Origin: [Phialemoniopsis] sp. UDSM-2020 | Lineage: Eukaryota > Ascomycota > Sordariomycetes > Thyridiales > Thyridiaceae | Direction of reading: 5' to 3' | Assembly: GCA_018873225.1 (NCBI GenBank) | Contig: JAEILZ010000009.1 | Coordinates: forward strand, 1,169,501 to 1,233,500 | Length of the DNA stretch: 64,000 nt | In this document: piece by piece, positions 45,679 to 55,695 of the stretch | How the letters are laid out: every line of letters starts with the position of its first letter | How positions within the stretch are numbered: the stretch's first letter is position 1 | Program-made: the position numbers and the translations under genes | Notes under the pieces: generated by a model | Databases searched by the model: none | Told to the model about the DNA's origin: nothing | The model's input: only the letters and a program-made list of their open reading frames with translations

Positions 45679-46959
45679 TGCGTAGGCACCCGAGGAAAAG
45701 GAGTGATTGTTATCCGTACAGCTATTCGGTACAGGTTTGCTGCGATGCCGTTGGGTACCAGCTTAGGAAAAGATGATGCGAGGACTTCTGAGTAAGGCTG
45801 AAGCTGGTAAGATGCGAACTGTGTGTTTTCCGAAAGCTAGTGTCCTTGAAAAGTATAGTGAAATGAAGGTGATAAAGAGGTGAAAGCTCTCGGGGCCCGT
45901 CTTGTCACCTAGCTTTCATCCGGTTCTGAGGGAAGGTTGCGCACGATGTTGCATTGTCACATGTAAGAGGCCAGACACGGATGCGGTATCGACCAGCGGG
46001 GGGCACATAAAGAAACGACGGATGGTAGTATGTAATTCAGAGACAAAGGACTTGCTTGTTGGAAGGAAAATATTTGGTTGCTTGTTCTGTCTCTACAGTG
46101 GACAAGACGACAAAGAAAGAGGGCGGCAGGAGCCTGAGTACGTCTTGATCATTTGTTTGGCTGCCGGGTGCTCTGAGCTTCCTGGCATCGCATCCTTGTT
46201 GTGTAGCCCTGACAACCAAGGCAACAGGCCAGGCCTACCTAATAAAGGCCGACAACCCCTGCCAATAAGAGCCTGGGGGAGGTGTATAACACGGAAATGG
46301 AAATATTGCCATTGAACCGAGAGGGAAGAGGAATGCTCTCAAGTCTCCATAGTTCATCGATCACAGTCCTAGGGAGGTTGCATGTACTGACAGACACAAA
46401 TAAAGTGGTTCAAGAGAGAAGACTAAGTAGGCTTGTTTACTTGGAGAGTGACATTTTATTAAATGAGAGACACCAAAAACGCCACAGCAGAAGCCACAGG
46501 CACTGTACTCCGTACTTCGTACTGCTCCCCCCCGCGTTGTCAGCAACGTCATTGGCCCTGAAACTTTTGAAGACTGGTACTTCGCCGTCCCGCCCAGACG
46601 CCATTTCCACCGGCGTACCATCCAAATTCGGGCGCATCACACACACTTACACATTTTTTGTCTTCGCGACGCGCCCAACCCTTAATATCACCACCACAAG
46701 ACTATCTGCGCCGCGAAAATACAGCCCTTAAACCCCCCCTTTAGTCACCATATATCTCACGGCCAGCTGCTTGTGTTTGTGTTGGCCCCAAGAGTCGACT
46801 AGATATCGATTGATTTCATAAAGCCCATCGCTGCCATTCTAGGCGCGCATCGGCCACCCTTTCTTAATCCTCCCAATCTGTGCTTCCACCTCGTTTGCTC
46901 CAGCGCAACCGTGTTCCTATGCGACACCTCACCTTTTCCTCAAGCCCACCTTAATCGCA
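45679..46959. other. Divergent intergenic region (44.4-kb gene / acinus-like)
   Basis: 1.28 kb holding both promoters and leaders. Plus-strand frames at 45902-46315 and 46282-46731 are short, overlap and match nothing known to me. Confidence 0.5.
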
Positions 46960-48717
46960 ATGACCACCGACTACAGCAAGCTCAAGGTCGTCGACCTCAA
47001 GGCAGAGCTCAAGCGTCGTGGCCTTCCTCAAGCTGGCCGGAAAGACGAGCTTATCAGTCGCTTGGAGGAAGCAGATGCGGCTCCCGAGGAGGAGCAAACC
47101 GACGACCCCGAGCCCCAAGCAAACCCAGAAAACGAATCTGCTCCTGAAGAGCTATCTATCGACGCGCCAGTCACAGATGATAGACAATCAGAAAACAGAG
47201 ACGATGCAGGCAGCGTTTCGCAAGAGCCCCTCCCCACAGATGAAGCTTCAACACCCAAGGCTTCCGACCAGCCCACCGAGACCTCACCACCAGTTCAAGC
47301 ACCTTCCCAAGCTCCAAGCGCCTCTGCTGAACCCGAGAACGCCTCAGTCGGCCTGTCGACTGCTTCCTCAACTGAGCTCAACCTAGACTCCCAGAAGCGC
47401 AAACGCCGGTCAGCGAGCCCTCCCCCCTCCGGCCACGACACCCCGCGCAAGCGAGCACGTGCCAGCGCCGACTCTTTCTCAGAAGAAGCCCAAAGCAGTC
47501 TGCCTGCTCAACTGGGCGAGGCCGAAGATCAGAAGATAGCAGCGCTGAACGGCGTCGCCAAGGACCACCACGTCGCAGAGCAAGAAGACGCCCTCGACTA
47601 CGGCGCCAGCTCCCCAGTAGAGCACGACCAGGACCGCGAGGCCACACCCACGCCCGCCGACTACGCCCCACCAGTCGCAAGGGACCTACCGTCGCCTGAG
47701 CCCGCGCAGTCATCCGCGATGGAGATAGAGAGGGACGTAGAGCCGGCGATACACCCCGCCACCTCGGCTCTCTACATCAAGAACTTCATGCGGCCACTCC
47801 AGAAGCCCCTCGTCGAGCAGTACCTCGTCGACCTCGCCTCCCCGGTCGGCGCCACGACGCCCGACCCGGACGTCATCGTCGACTTCTTCCTCGACACGAT
47901 CCGCACCCACGCCTTTGTCCGCTTCAAGAGCGTCTCGGCCGCCTCGCGCGTGCGCACCGCGCTGCACGACGTCGTCTGGCCCGACGAGCGCAATAGGAAG
48001 CCGCTGTGGGCGGACTTTGTCCCGCCGGACGAGATCAAGGGCTGGATCGACAGGGAGATGTCTGGCGGCGGCGGCGGCCGGAACTCGAGCAGGTGGGAGG
48101 TCGTCTACGAGACAGACGGGGACGGCGTCGTCGCGATTCTGCAGGAGGCCGGCCTGGACACCAGGGCACCCGCAAGAGCGCCCACAGGCCCAGCCGCCGA
48201 CATCCCCACAGGCCCGTCGCGATCCTACCCTGGTATCGAGGCAGCGCCCTCCGGTCCAAGGGGCTACCTAGAGCGCGCCCGCGGCGGCCCGCCACCCGGC
48301 CGTCCAGGCCAGCAGACCGCCGCCGGCGCGGGCGACAAGACGACGCGCGCCTACCCGCCGCTCACCTACCAGCCCGTCTCGGCCGAGGTTGCCAAGCGCC
48401 GCGTCGACAGCATCCACTCGTACGTGTCGCGGGACCCGGACCGCCGCGTCGGCCGCGACAAGAACCGCTACACCTTTGAGATGGGCGACTCCTTCGTCGA
48501 CCGGGGCAAGGAGGTGTTTGAGGGCATCCGGCCGCCGCACAGGGAGCGCGAGAGGCGCGGCGGCGGTTTCGGTGGCGGGCGGCGAGGTCCGCCTCCGCAG
48601 CGGGGGTTCGGCCGCGGTCCGGGATCGCGGTACGACGACTATCGGCCGCCGCCGCGGCGCTACGATCAGTACCGGGGCGGTGATGAGCGGGATAGCTACA
48701 GGGACCGGCGTTATTGA
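46960..48717 (+). CDS. Acinus-like SAP/RRM protein
   Basis: Intronless, 585 residues. A SAP domain (about 3-38: YSKLKVVDLKAELKRRGL..) suggests nucleic-acid or chromatin binding. A long disordered segment contains KRKRR and RKRAR nuclear-signal-like patches (about 145-170). Residues about 268-365 form an RRM-like fold (ALYIKNFMRPLQ; THAFVRFKSVSAASRVRTALHD) of the type found in acinus. The segment near 464-484 (AYPPLTYQPVSAEVAKRR) resembles the RSB motif, by which acinus binds RNPS1 and SAP18 in the ASAP complex. The tail is RGG/Arg-Gly-rich with many Arg, Asp and Tyr. This supports a nuclear mRNP/splicing role by analogy. The sequence becomes GC-rich after about 47.6 kb. The SAP plus RRM plus RSB order makes the acinus relation good; no experimental parallel is claimed. 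Confidence 0.82.
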   Translation: MTTDYSKLKVVDLKAELKRRGLPQAGRKDELISRLEEADAAPEEEQTDDPEPQANPENESAPEELSIDAPVTDDRQSENRDDAGSVSQEPLPTDEASTPKASDQPTETSPPVQAPSQAPSASAEPENASVGLSTASSTELNLDSQKRKRRSASPPPSGHDTPRKRARASADSFSEEAQSSLPAQLGEAEDQKIAALNGVAKDHHVAEQEDALDYGASSPVEHDQDREATPTPADYAPPVARDLPSPEPAQSSAMEIERDVEPAIHPATSALYIKNFMRPLQKPLVEQYLVDLASPVGATTPDPDVIVDFFLDTIRTHAFVRFKSVSAASRVRTALHDVVWPDERNRKPLWADFVPPDEIKGWIDREMSGGGGGRNSSRWEVVYETDGDGVVAILQEAGLDTRAPARAPTGPAADIPTGPSRSYPGIEAAPSGPRGYLERARGGPPPGRPGQQTAAGAGDKTTRAYPPLTYQPVSAEVAKRRVDSIHSYVSRDPDRRVGRDKNRYTFEMGDSFVDRGKEVFEGIRPPHRERERRGGGFGGGRRGPPPQRGFGRGPGSRYDDYRPPPRRYDQYRGGDERDSYRDRRY

Positions 48718-49136
48718 TCTTGCTGGTGTATTATGTGAAAGCGGATTTGTAAGAATATTTGCAGTGGCTATGATGGCCAATATCGGCTTATGAAAAGCAA
48801 GTTCTGTACGACGTGAAAGAAGAGGTGGCTTTATATCACATTGATTGGCAGTCAAGCCACGTACACTTAGAAATCAACCAACACTGGGCAACGGAGGTCT
48901 TATAATACCCGCAATGAATTCTTATAATCATTTCGGTATTCGAAAGTGTGTAAATACAGTTTCATTCTGTGTGCAGTGTGAACCCGAGTACTACCTAAGA
49001 ATAACTAGACTCCAGCCAGAACGAGTGAGAAATGACCCCAAGACCCAAGCAAAAACATCCCAAAGCACCACATTACAATAAAGCAATCCCGACAACCTTG
49101 CTCGATATTTCAGAGACAAGGTCCCATGGGGATCAC
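48718..49136. other. Convergent 3' intergenic region (acinus-like / arg-2)
   Basis: 419 bp between two facing stop codons, AT-rich, presumably both 3' UTRs. Nothing else is seen. Confidence 0.6.
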
Positions 49137-50635
49137 TTAAGCGGCCGAGGCCAGAGGAGTCGGCTCGACGCCAACACGCTCCTTGCTGAGGATGTCGAGG
49201 AGCAGCTGAGAAGGCCGGTTGTCCTTGTAGACCTTCTGGGTGTCCTTGTACATCTTGACGTTGGCCAAGTACTTGTCGAAGAGGAAAGCGCTGTCCATCG
49301 GGCCACCCTTAGCCTCGGGGTGGAACTGGGTCGAGAAAATGGGACGAGTCTTGTGCGTCATGCCCTCGTTGCTGCCGTCGTTCAGGTTGACAAAGTACTC
49401 CTTGAAGTCGCTGGGCAGGGTGCTGGCATCAACAGCATAACCGTGGTTCTGGCTGGTGATGTGGCATTGGCCAGTGGTCAACTATACCAGAAAAGTTAGT
49501 TCAAGATTTCGTTTTCGGAACACGATAACTTGTCACTTACGTCAAGCGAAGGGATGTTGTGTGCCCGGTTTCCGTACTTGAGCTTGATGGTCCTAGCACC
49601 AGATGCCAGAGCCAGCAGCTGGTGGCCCAGACAGATACCCATGATGGGGACGGGAGAGTCGTCCATGAGGCGGCGAAGGTTGTAGATGGTGTCCTGGCAA
49701 TGGGTCGGGTCACCAGGGCCGTTGGAGATGAAGACACCATCAAAGTTGTCGGCAACCTTGTGGATAGGGTAGTTGTACGGGAAGACCGTCACGGACGCAC
49801 CACGGTTCACCAGGCTTCGAAGAATGTTCTCCTTGACACCGCAGTCAAGCAGAGCAATGTGGAAGGTAGCGCCGGGGGACTCAACCACGAACGGAGCCTT
49901 GGTGCTGACGCGCTTGACCAGGTTAATCTGGGCAGGATCGACAAAGTTCTCATCCTCATCGGCATCGTATTCGTCTCCAATAGAGATCCTAGCCAGGGAA
50001 GAACCCTGCTCACGGAGGTGGGTAACGATGGCACGAGTATCAACACCAGAGATGGCAGGAATGCCCTCGCGAGCACACCACTCGCCCAGACTCTCCACAG
50101 CGGTCCAGTGGCTATATCTCTCAGCCACATCTGCTACAACGACACCAGCACACTGAACATGAGGGGACTCGAAGTACTTGAGCAGGTTGTACTCGTCACG
50201 CTCGTTGGAGGGAACTCCGTAGTTGCCAATGAGAGGCTGGGTGAAGACCAGAATCTGGCCACGGTAGGAAGGGTCGGTCATGGACTCGGGGTAACCAACG
50301 AGCGAGGTCGTGAAGACAGCCTCTCCAGAGATGTTGGAGTTGGCACCAAAGGCACGGCCGTGGAACACAGGGCCATCCTACAAACAAAGAGCATCGTCAG
50401 CTAGTGTCCACGGTAACAATCCTGACGACCGCTTTCGATGGGGGAGCAATACACGTACCCGGATGGTGAATGTGGCGTCGAGGTTAGCAACAGGAGCGGT
50501 TGCTCGAGACCGGGTGATAGGCATCTTTCTGCCCTTGCTGCCGTCAATAGCAAGCTGGCTGCTGAATCGCGCCTGGCCGAGGCCTCGGCACACGGCCGAA
50601 GGCTTGGTGAGGCGGAGCGCCGCTCGGGAGAACAT
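49137..50635 (-). CDS. arg-2: Carbamoyl-phosphate synthase, arginine-specific small (glutaminase) subunit
   Basis: Three exons: 50635-50459, 50377-49541 and 49481-49137, encoding 452 residues (Neurospora ARG-2 has 453). Introns of 81 and 59 nt lie between whole codons. The N-terminus ([19 protein letters not shown]) is an Arg-rich mitochondrial presequence. The N-terminal CPSase small-chain domain follows, then a class-I glutamine amidotransferase domain: GICLGHQ gives the catalytic Cys near 308, and TQFHPEA gives His about 392 and Glu about 394. It releases ammonia from glutamine and passes it to the large subunit to make carbamoyl phosphate for arginine. The leader carries the arginine attenuator peptide ORF (50699-51045), which ends 63 nt before this start in mature RNA, so translational repression by arginine is expected. 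TGAGTCA-type sites suggest cross-pathway control. Identification is firm. Confidence 0.95.
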
Positions 50636-50698
50636 GCTGTTCAGATCGAGAATATTTAAAGGAGGGATAGAAGGCGGAAGCAGGTTGTGTTGAAGCTC

Positions 50699-51045
50699 TT
50701 AGGGTGAAAGAGCCTTCCACAAGTGGTCTGCAGACCCTGGTTAGTATGGAGGATGAAGCGGTGAGTCAAACAAGCGTAGCGCGAACACACCTGACAAGTA
50801 GTCCTGCAAGAGAGCCATGTTAGCAGATGTTGACGTGTAAATTAAGTAGAAAATGGTCGGCGCAAGTTCCATGAAGCAATTGACTTATGTGCATTTTCTC
50901 TTTTCGTGTTACGCGCTGGGCAGTGTCCCTTTGGAAGCCCGTGGCATAGAGAATTGTGCATGGTGGGGTAGGTATCGTGTGCTGGCTGCAGAGGGGACCA
51001 AAATGCACTCACCTGAGAGGTAAAAACTGACGGGCGCCCGTTCAT
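50699..51045 (-). CDS. Arginine attenuator peptide (AAP) upstream ORF of arg-2, spliced
   Basis: A 24-codon uORF in the arg-2 leader, built from three exons: 51045-51013 (MNGRPSVFTSQ), 50803-50791 (13 nt: DYLS plus one base) and 50727-50699 (completing D, then HLWKALSP and TAA). Introns are 209 nt (50804-51012) and 63 nt (50728-50790, branch TACTAAC). The product is nearly identical to the known fungal AAP, including Asp12, whose change abolishes arginine-dependent stalling in Neurospora. As a nascent chain it stalls ribosomes at its stop codon when arginine is high, blocking access to the arg-2 start 63 nt further on. The uORF cannot be seen without splicing; unspliced reading after Gln11 gives unrelated residues. 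The microexon, starting exactly with the Asp12 codon, is the striking point. Function is inferred from the family; the splice sites are consensus. Confidence 0.9.
50762..50768. promoter_or_regulatory. CPC1/Gcn4-type site (TGAGTCA) within the uORF intron
   Basis: TGAGTCA is a perfect consensus site for Gcn4/CPC-1, the activator of amino-acid synthesis genes. Here it lies in the second intron of the AAP ORF, downstream of the uORF start, so it may act as an intragenic element or be accidental. A 7-mer like this is expected by chance every few kilobases. Confidence 0.4.
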
Positions 51046-51832
51046 AAGCGCTGTTGTGAGAGGAAATTACTCCAATGCGAAAGATAGATGAGATCTCATT
51101 AATGAGGTAGTGGTTGACGAGGAGAAATTCGGTGCAGCGACACGCAATCTGTGCTTAGTTGATTCGAGGTTTTGCAGGACTTATGTGGTTGAAGAGGGAA
51201 AAGAGGACGGAAACGGTGAGAGAAATTTTGGCGAGGCTTTGCATTGGGTCCCTGAAGGGATTTTTCCAGGGCCTCATTGGGTGGGCTCTTTTGGAGCTAG
51301 AAGCTCTCGCTATCTTTTTCAGGTGGACGTAATGGCGGCGCCGTCCCCGGCAGCTCCGCCGATATCGAAGTTTGATGACTCGCCCAGGTGGTCGCCCCTC
51401 ACATCAATGCATGCAGTCGCAGAGATAAGGGTGTGTGACCCCCACAGAGCTGGAGATCGGTTACGACCAATCTGTGGACAATTCTGCCTGTCTGTGCTGT
51501 GATGTCAGTGAGACACAATACAGGTATTTAATCGATTTCTAAAAGAGCATGTTTTACTCTGGGTTCTGCAGTTAGACTCGGATTGACACCTGATTTGACT
51601 CTGTTATTCTCCCTGGATTCTACCTACTTAAGTACTTTCACTTGTGCTCGGTGTTGATCAAAGTAAGCGAACAGATCAACCACACTGGCCAGTAACTCTT
51701 GTAGAGCAGCCTAGTAGGAGAGATTTAACTAATTGTTCATCACAACGTTCCCATTTTGACAGATGCACTATATCTCTCTATAAGTATGATACTATACAGC
51801 CCATGAGTGCGGCTCGTGCCCAATCATTCCAT
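51046..51832. promoter_or_regulatory. arg-2 promoter and leader, and ETF-beta 3' end
   Basis: 787 bp between the AAP start and the stop of the next upstream gene. It contains the imperfect TGACTC sites and no supported coding frame (the plus-strand frame at 51110-51502 shows no homology). Confidence 0.5.
51375..51381. promoter_or_regulatory. CPC1/Gcn4-like half site upstream of arg-2
   Basis: ATGACTC, one base short of the TGACTCA consensus, 330 bp upstream of the AAP ATG. A further TGACTC is at 51596-51601. These fit general amino-acid control of arg-2, which is known in Neurospora, but the matches are imperfect. Confidence 0.35.
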
Positions 51833-52791
51833 CTAGATTGCACCAAGCTCCTTCAGCTTGGAAATGAGACCATCCACATCCTCAACCTTGCCGCCGCCCT
51901 GCCGGGGTGCAGGCTCTGTAATTATCACACAAAGTTAGTTTGACGTGGTCCTCGATATAATACGGGCGACTTAATTCCTGGGGGTTTGACAGGTTTGGTT
52001 GGCACTTACCCGTAACCTTGAGCACCTTCAACCTCTTGTCCGTCGAGATGCCAAAGTCGGCCAGCTTCTTCTTCTCGAGCGGCTTCTTCTTGGCCTTCAT
52101 GATGTTGGGCAGGCTCGCGTACCGTGGCTCGTTGAGCCGCAGGTCCGTCGTGATGATCATGGGCAGCTTGGCCTTGAGCGTCTGCACGCCGCCGTCGACC
52201 TCGCACGTCACGCTGACGCTGTCGCCCTGGCCGAACTCGACCTTGGACGCCTGCGTCGCCTGCGGCCAGCCCAGCAGGCCCGCCAGCATCTGGCCCGTCT
52301 GCGCCGCGTCGTCGTCGATGCTCTGCTTGCCCAGCACCACCAGGTTGCTCTTTTGCTCCTCGACCGTCTTCTTGAGCAGCTTGGCCACGCTCAGCGGCTC
52401 CAGCTCCTCGCCCTCCTTCATCTCGACGTGGATGCCCCGGTCCGCGCCCATGGCCATCGCCGTCCGCAGCACGTCCTGCGCCTTGGTCGGCCCGGCAGAA
52501 ATGACGCAGATGTCCTCGACGCCGCCCGGCGCCCGCTTCTTCTCGCGGATGCGCACCGACTCTTCGACCGACAGCTCGTCGAAGGGGTTCATGCTGTGCT
52601 TGACGCCGGCCGTCTCGACGGCCGTCTGCGCCTTGTTGACTCGGGGCTTGACCTAGAGCAGAGGTTGAAAAGTGTCAGCGTTGCCAAGCTGCGTGGGCCA
52701 ATGTGCAGCCCTTCTTCGGTAGGGAAATAATTGAACTCACAGCATAGTCAATGACCCGCTTGACGGGCACGAGGATACGTAGAGCAGACAT
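51833..52791 (-). CDS. Electron transfer flavoprotein subunit beta
   Basis: Three exons: 52791-52741, 52652-52010 and 51915-51833, encoding 258 residues, the normal size. Introns of 88 and 94 nt; all joins keep frame. The start MSALRILVPVKRVIDYA/VKPRVN is the family signature, followed by KHSMNPFDELSVEESVR, SAGPTKAQDVLRTAMAMGADR (nucleotide-binding region), LVVLGKQSIDDDAAQTGQ, LGWPQATQASKVEF and ITTDLRLNEPRYASLPNIMKA. This is ETF-beta, which pairs with ETF-alpha in the mitochondrial matrix, binds AMP, and passes electrons from acyl-CoA dehydrogenases to ETF-ubiquinone oxidoreductase. It has no long presequence, as is usual for this subunit. The first exon (51 nt) and last exon (83 nt) are short. 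Identification is firm. Confidence 0.94.
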
Positions 52792-53369
52792 GGTGTCGTC
52801 TGGGGGTTCAATGGCTGGGGGTTTCAAGGTGTGCAACGGGGCCGAACCTCCAGGTCGTCATATAGCTGTGGCGCTACTAAAGCCACGGGCGATACCGGCT
52901 ATGGGCGGTCTTCGACCTCGGCCTACTGCCCCACCTCTAACCGCTGATCACGTGCCCCTACAGAGCTGGGGTCGACGAATGAGGTAGGAGAAATGAGATC
53001 CTCTACCGCCGCCTACTTACACAGGGATCGAATCGTTGCCGACAAGATGCTCTATGAACGCGGCTTGAGGGCCAGTCAGTTGATCATGGATACATGCCAT
53101 GATATCCCGATACGCACACGTCCCGACAACATTAAGAACTTTAGCAGAGTATCATCTCTTTACCCATTGTATAACCGCAAGAGTAGCAATGGGTTACTCT
53201 TGCTGCTTGCAGGGAGCGCAAGAGAGACGGACGCGCCCACGTAAACCAATACTCGCTGAATTTTCTAAGTAAAGCAACGCAGCCGCCTCTGTACAACTCC
53301 ACGCTGCTCGGTACATGTTGTATAATTATGAGATCCCATATGCCTTGATCCTCTCGTCCTTGTGTTGCA
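52792..53369. other. Intergenic region upstream of ETF-beta gene
   Basis: 578 bp with the ETF-beta promoter and GCS1 3' UTR. A plus-strand 83-codon frame (52993-53244) has an ATG but no recognisable homology and lies in 3'/promoter sequence, so I leave it out. Confidence 0.5.
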
Positions 53370-54653
53370 TTACCAGTCATCCCACTCGTCCTTGCCTTTC
53401 TTCGTTGCCGGCGCCGCGCCTCCAGCACCGGGCTTCATGGCCGCCGTGCCAATCGCGCTGCCTCCAGGCCGCTGCTGTTGCTGCTGCTCCGCAATCGATG
53501 AGAAGTCATCCCAGAAGCCCTTCTTGCTCTCGTCGATAGGCACCTGCCTGTACTCGTGCTGACCTTGGCCACCCGGTCCTTCGACAAACCGGTTGAGGCT
53601 ATCCTGAGCACTCTTGGCACCTGACTGGGCCGAGCGCGCCACATTGCCACCTACAACGCGGGCCTGGGCCGCGAAGTCGGACTCGGCGATCTGCAGATTG
53701 AACATGTTAGCGTGGGTTTCAGTAAATTACACGTCTACAGAAGGGAAGAGACCAACCTGTTTCGCGGTGGGCTGAATGAAGTCGCTATTCACCGTCTTGG
53801 CCGTCTTGGTCACTGTGGTAGTAAACCAGCCGAATCCTTTCGTGAGGGCTGCCACTGGATCCTTTTGCAGTTCTTCGAATCCAGGAATACCCTGGTTGTT
53901 GTTTTGCCGTGTCGGGCCGGGTGTGCTGCCAAAGCCACCGTACTTTCCGCCTTGGCTCGGGGGCAGGTCATCCGGTCGAGACGCATTGTCGGCGCCCAGA
54001 CGGGCGAAATACTTGTCGTCGACCTTGACCTTGCCGCCGGGTCCGCCAGCACCACCTCCTCCACCACTGCTCACGCTTGGGCTCGCCGTCCTGCTACCGC
54101 CAAGAGGTGTGTTCGATCTTGCTGCGGCAGTGGCAGCTGGCTTCGCGGCCGCGGGCTTCTTCTCTCCTGGCACGTATTCCCTCCCCTCGACCTTGGCACT
54201 GAGCCTCTCCTTCCATTCCTCACCGACCTCGCCGCTGTATCTCTCTGCGATTGTGGCATCATCCCATGTCAACCCTCTCATCTTGGTATCCTCGTGGTTC
54301 TCGAAAAAGGTGCGCCATCCTTCGTTGCCGCCAAGGCGCATTCGCTCAATCTCGACCGCCTTGAACGCGTCCATGGATATCGAGCGTACGAAGGAGATGT
54401 GTACACCAAGCCCGCGGTGGACGCCCGCGCAGGAGAGGCAGATGAAGATGCCGAACTTGGGTGAAGCCCATTGCGGCGACGGGGCGTTACAATCGCAGCA
54501 GATGTTGTTCTTGGATTGCTGGGAAATGGTGTGGAGCTGAAAGGAGAGTCCAAATTGTGTTAGCTAGGAACCAGGCCAGTCGTCAGGGTGAGGGGCTAAA
54601 CGAACCTTTGACCGAGTCTCCGGGTCGACTTCCCACATGGCTTTGGAGGCCAT
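53370..54653 (-). CDS. GCS1: ADP-ribosylation factor GTPase-activating protein Gcs1 (ArfGAP1-type)
   Basis: Three exons: 54653-54606, 54536-53757 and 53690-53370, encoding 382 residues. Introns of 69 and 66 nt fall between codons. The ArfGAP domain covers about 3-120. Its zinc finger is Cys29-x2-Cys32-x16-Cys49-x2-Cys52 and the arginine finger is Arg57 in HRGLG. It stimulates GTP hydrolysis on Arf1, driving COPI coat release at the Golgi. A Ala/Pro/Gly-rich linker follows (about 150-210). An amphipathic stretch near 250-275 (LTKGFGWFTTTVTKTAKTVN) resembles an ALPS-type curvature sensor of Gcs1/ArfGAP1. The tail ends in DEWDDW, which matches the Trp-acidic coat-binding motifs of these GAPs. 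A short poly-Gln run (about 345-350) is present. Identification is firm for an ArfGAP and good for the Gcs1 subgroup. Confidence 0.93.
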
Positions 54654-55695
54654 GTTGGGTCTGGTATGGCGGGTGAGAATTGGGGACAGTACCGGACTTC
54701 GAACTCGTGGCAGCTGGTGCGAGTGATAAAGGGGGCTTTTGTACGTGTCGCGTGGCTCTCCCTTTCCAGTAGAGCAACCTCAAAAAAACAGCCTTGCCTC
54801 ACAATGTATGGATGGGACAGCGCTTAGGCGAACAGTAAAGAATCGGAGACGAAACAACCTGGCAGAAGCCGAAGGGAGGGCAAAGTTATAGTAGTCGTTG
54901 TTGGAATTATGAAGCGAGGGGCTACAGAAAGTTCGGGCCAGTTGTGCGTAGCCGTTCCTGTGGTAGTGTCGTGGTGTTTCAAGTCTCCAATGGCCCAAGT
55001 TTGGCGGGATCCAGGCCCAATACCTCCCTCTTCAGTTAGTGGGGGGTGGGTGTAAAATCAACACGCATGTCCTACATGGCCTGTGTTCACCAAGATCAGA
55101 CCTGCCAACCACACCCCTTTTTAGCAGGTACAAATCACGCAAAGGAAACAAATTAGCGGGCTCTTTTGTGATCATAACCATGAGTTTCATTATTGCCAGG
55201 CCTATATTTCTTTGTGTCTCTTTTCCGTGTGATGAAAACAAAAAGACTTTTCCCATTCCCCAGATCCCTTTTTTGCCCGGAAAGCAACTAATGTACAAAC
55301 CGGAAAATGCGAATTGGAGAGAAAATGGTAAGAAATACAGAGGCAAGAAGTTGAACTGCCCGAGAATTAAGTATACGTTTTTTGCAGCCACCAGATGATA
55401 GAAGATGAGGATTCTCCAGTGTCTATGAGCCATGAAAAGCAATCTAGACGCTAGATACCAAGATCTTTGTCCACCTCGCCGCTGCTGTAGTAAGATACAT
55501 CCCGCCATCGGGGTGATATCTACCAGAAAGGATAAGAAAGGTCGTCGCAAAATTGTGCCTGATCATGCAAGGAGATCTGCGCCCACAAGTATCGATAACG
55601 AATGCTGCCTTGTTGTACAAACTGCATGGCTTCGTGCTGCCTCTCCATGCCGAAGTGTTTGGAGATCGTTATCAACAACTAACGGTGCAATGCCC
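54654..55695. other. Intergenic region upstream of GCS1
   Basis: 1.04 kb between two minus-strand genes: GCS1 promoter and leader on the left, 3' UTR of the RRM protein on the right. Frames here are short and show no homology. Confidence 0.5.

Noticed and set aside
52993..53244. 83-codon plus-strand frame with an ATG between ETF-beta and GCS1
   Set aside because: No recognisable homology, located in promoter/3' UTR sequence; transcript evidence would be needed.
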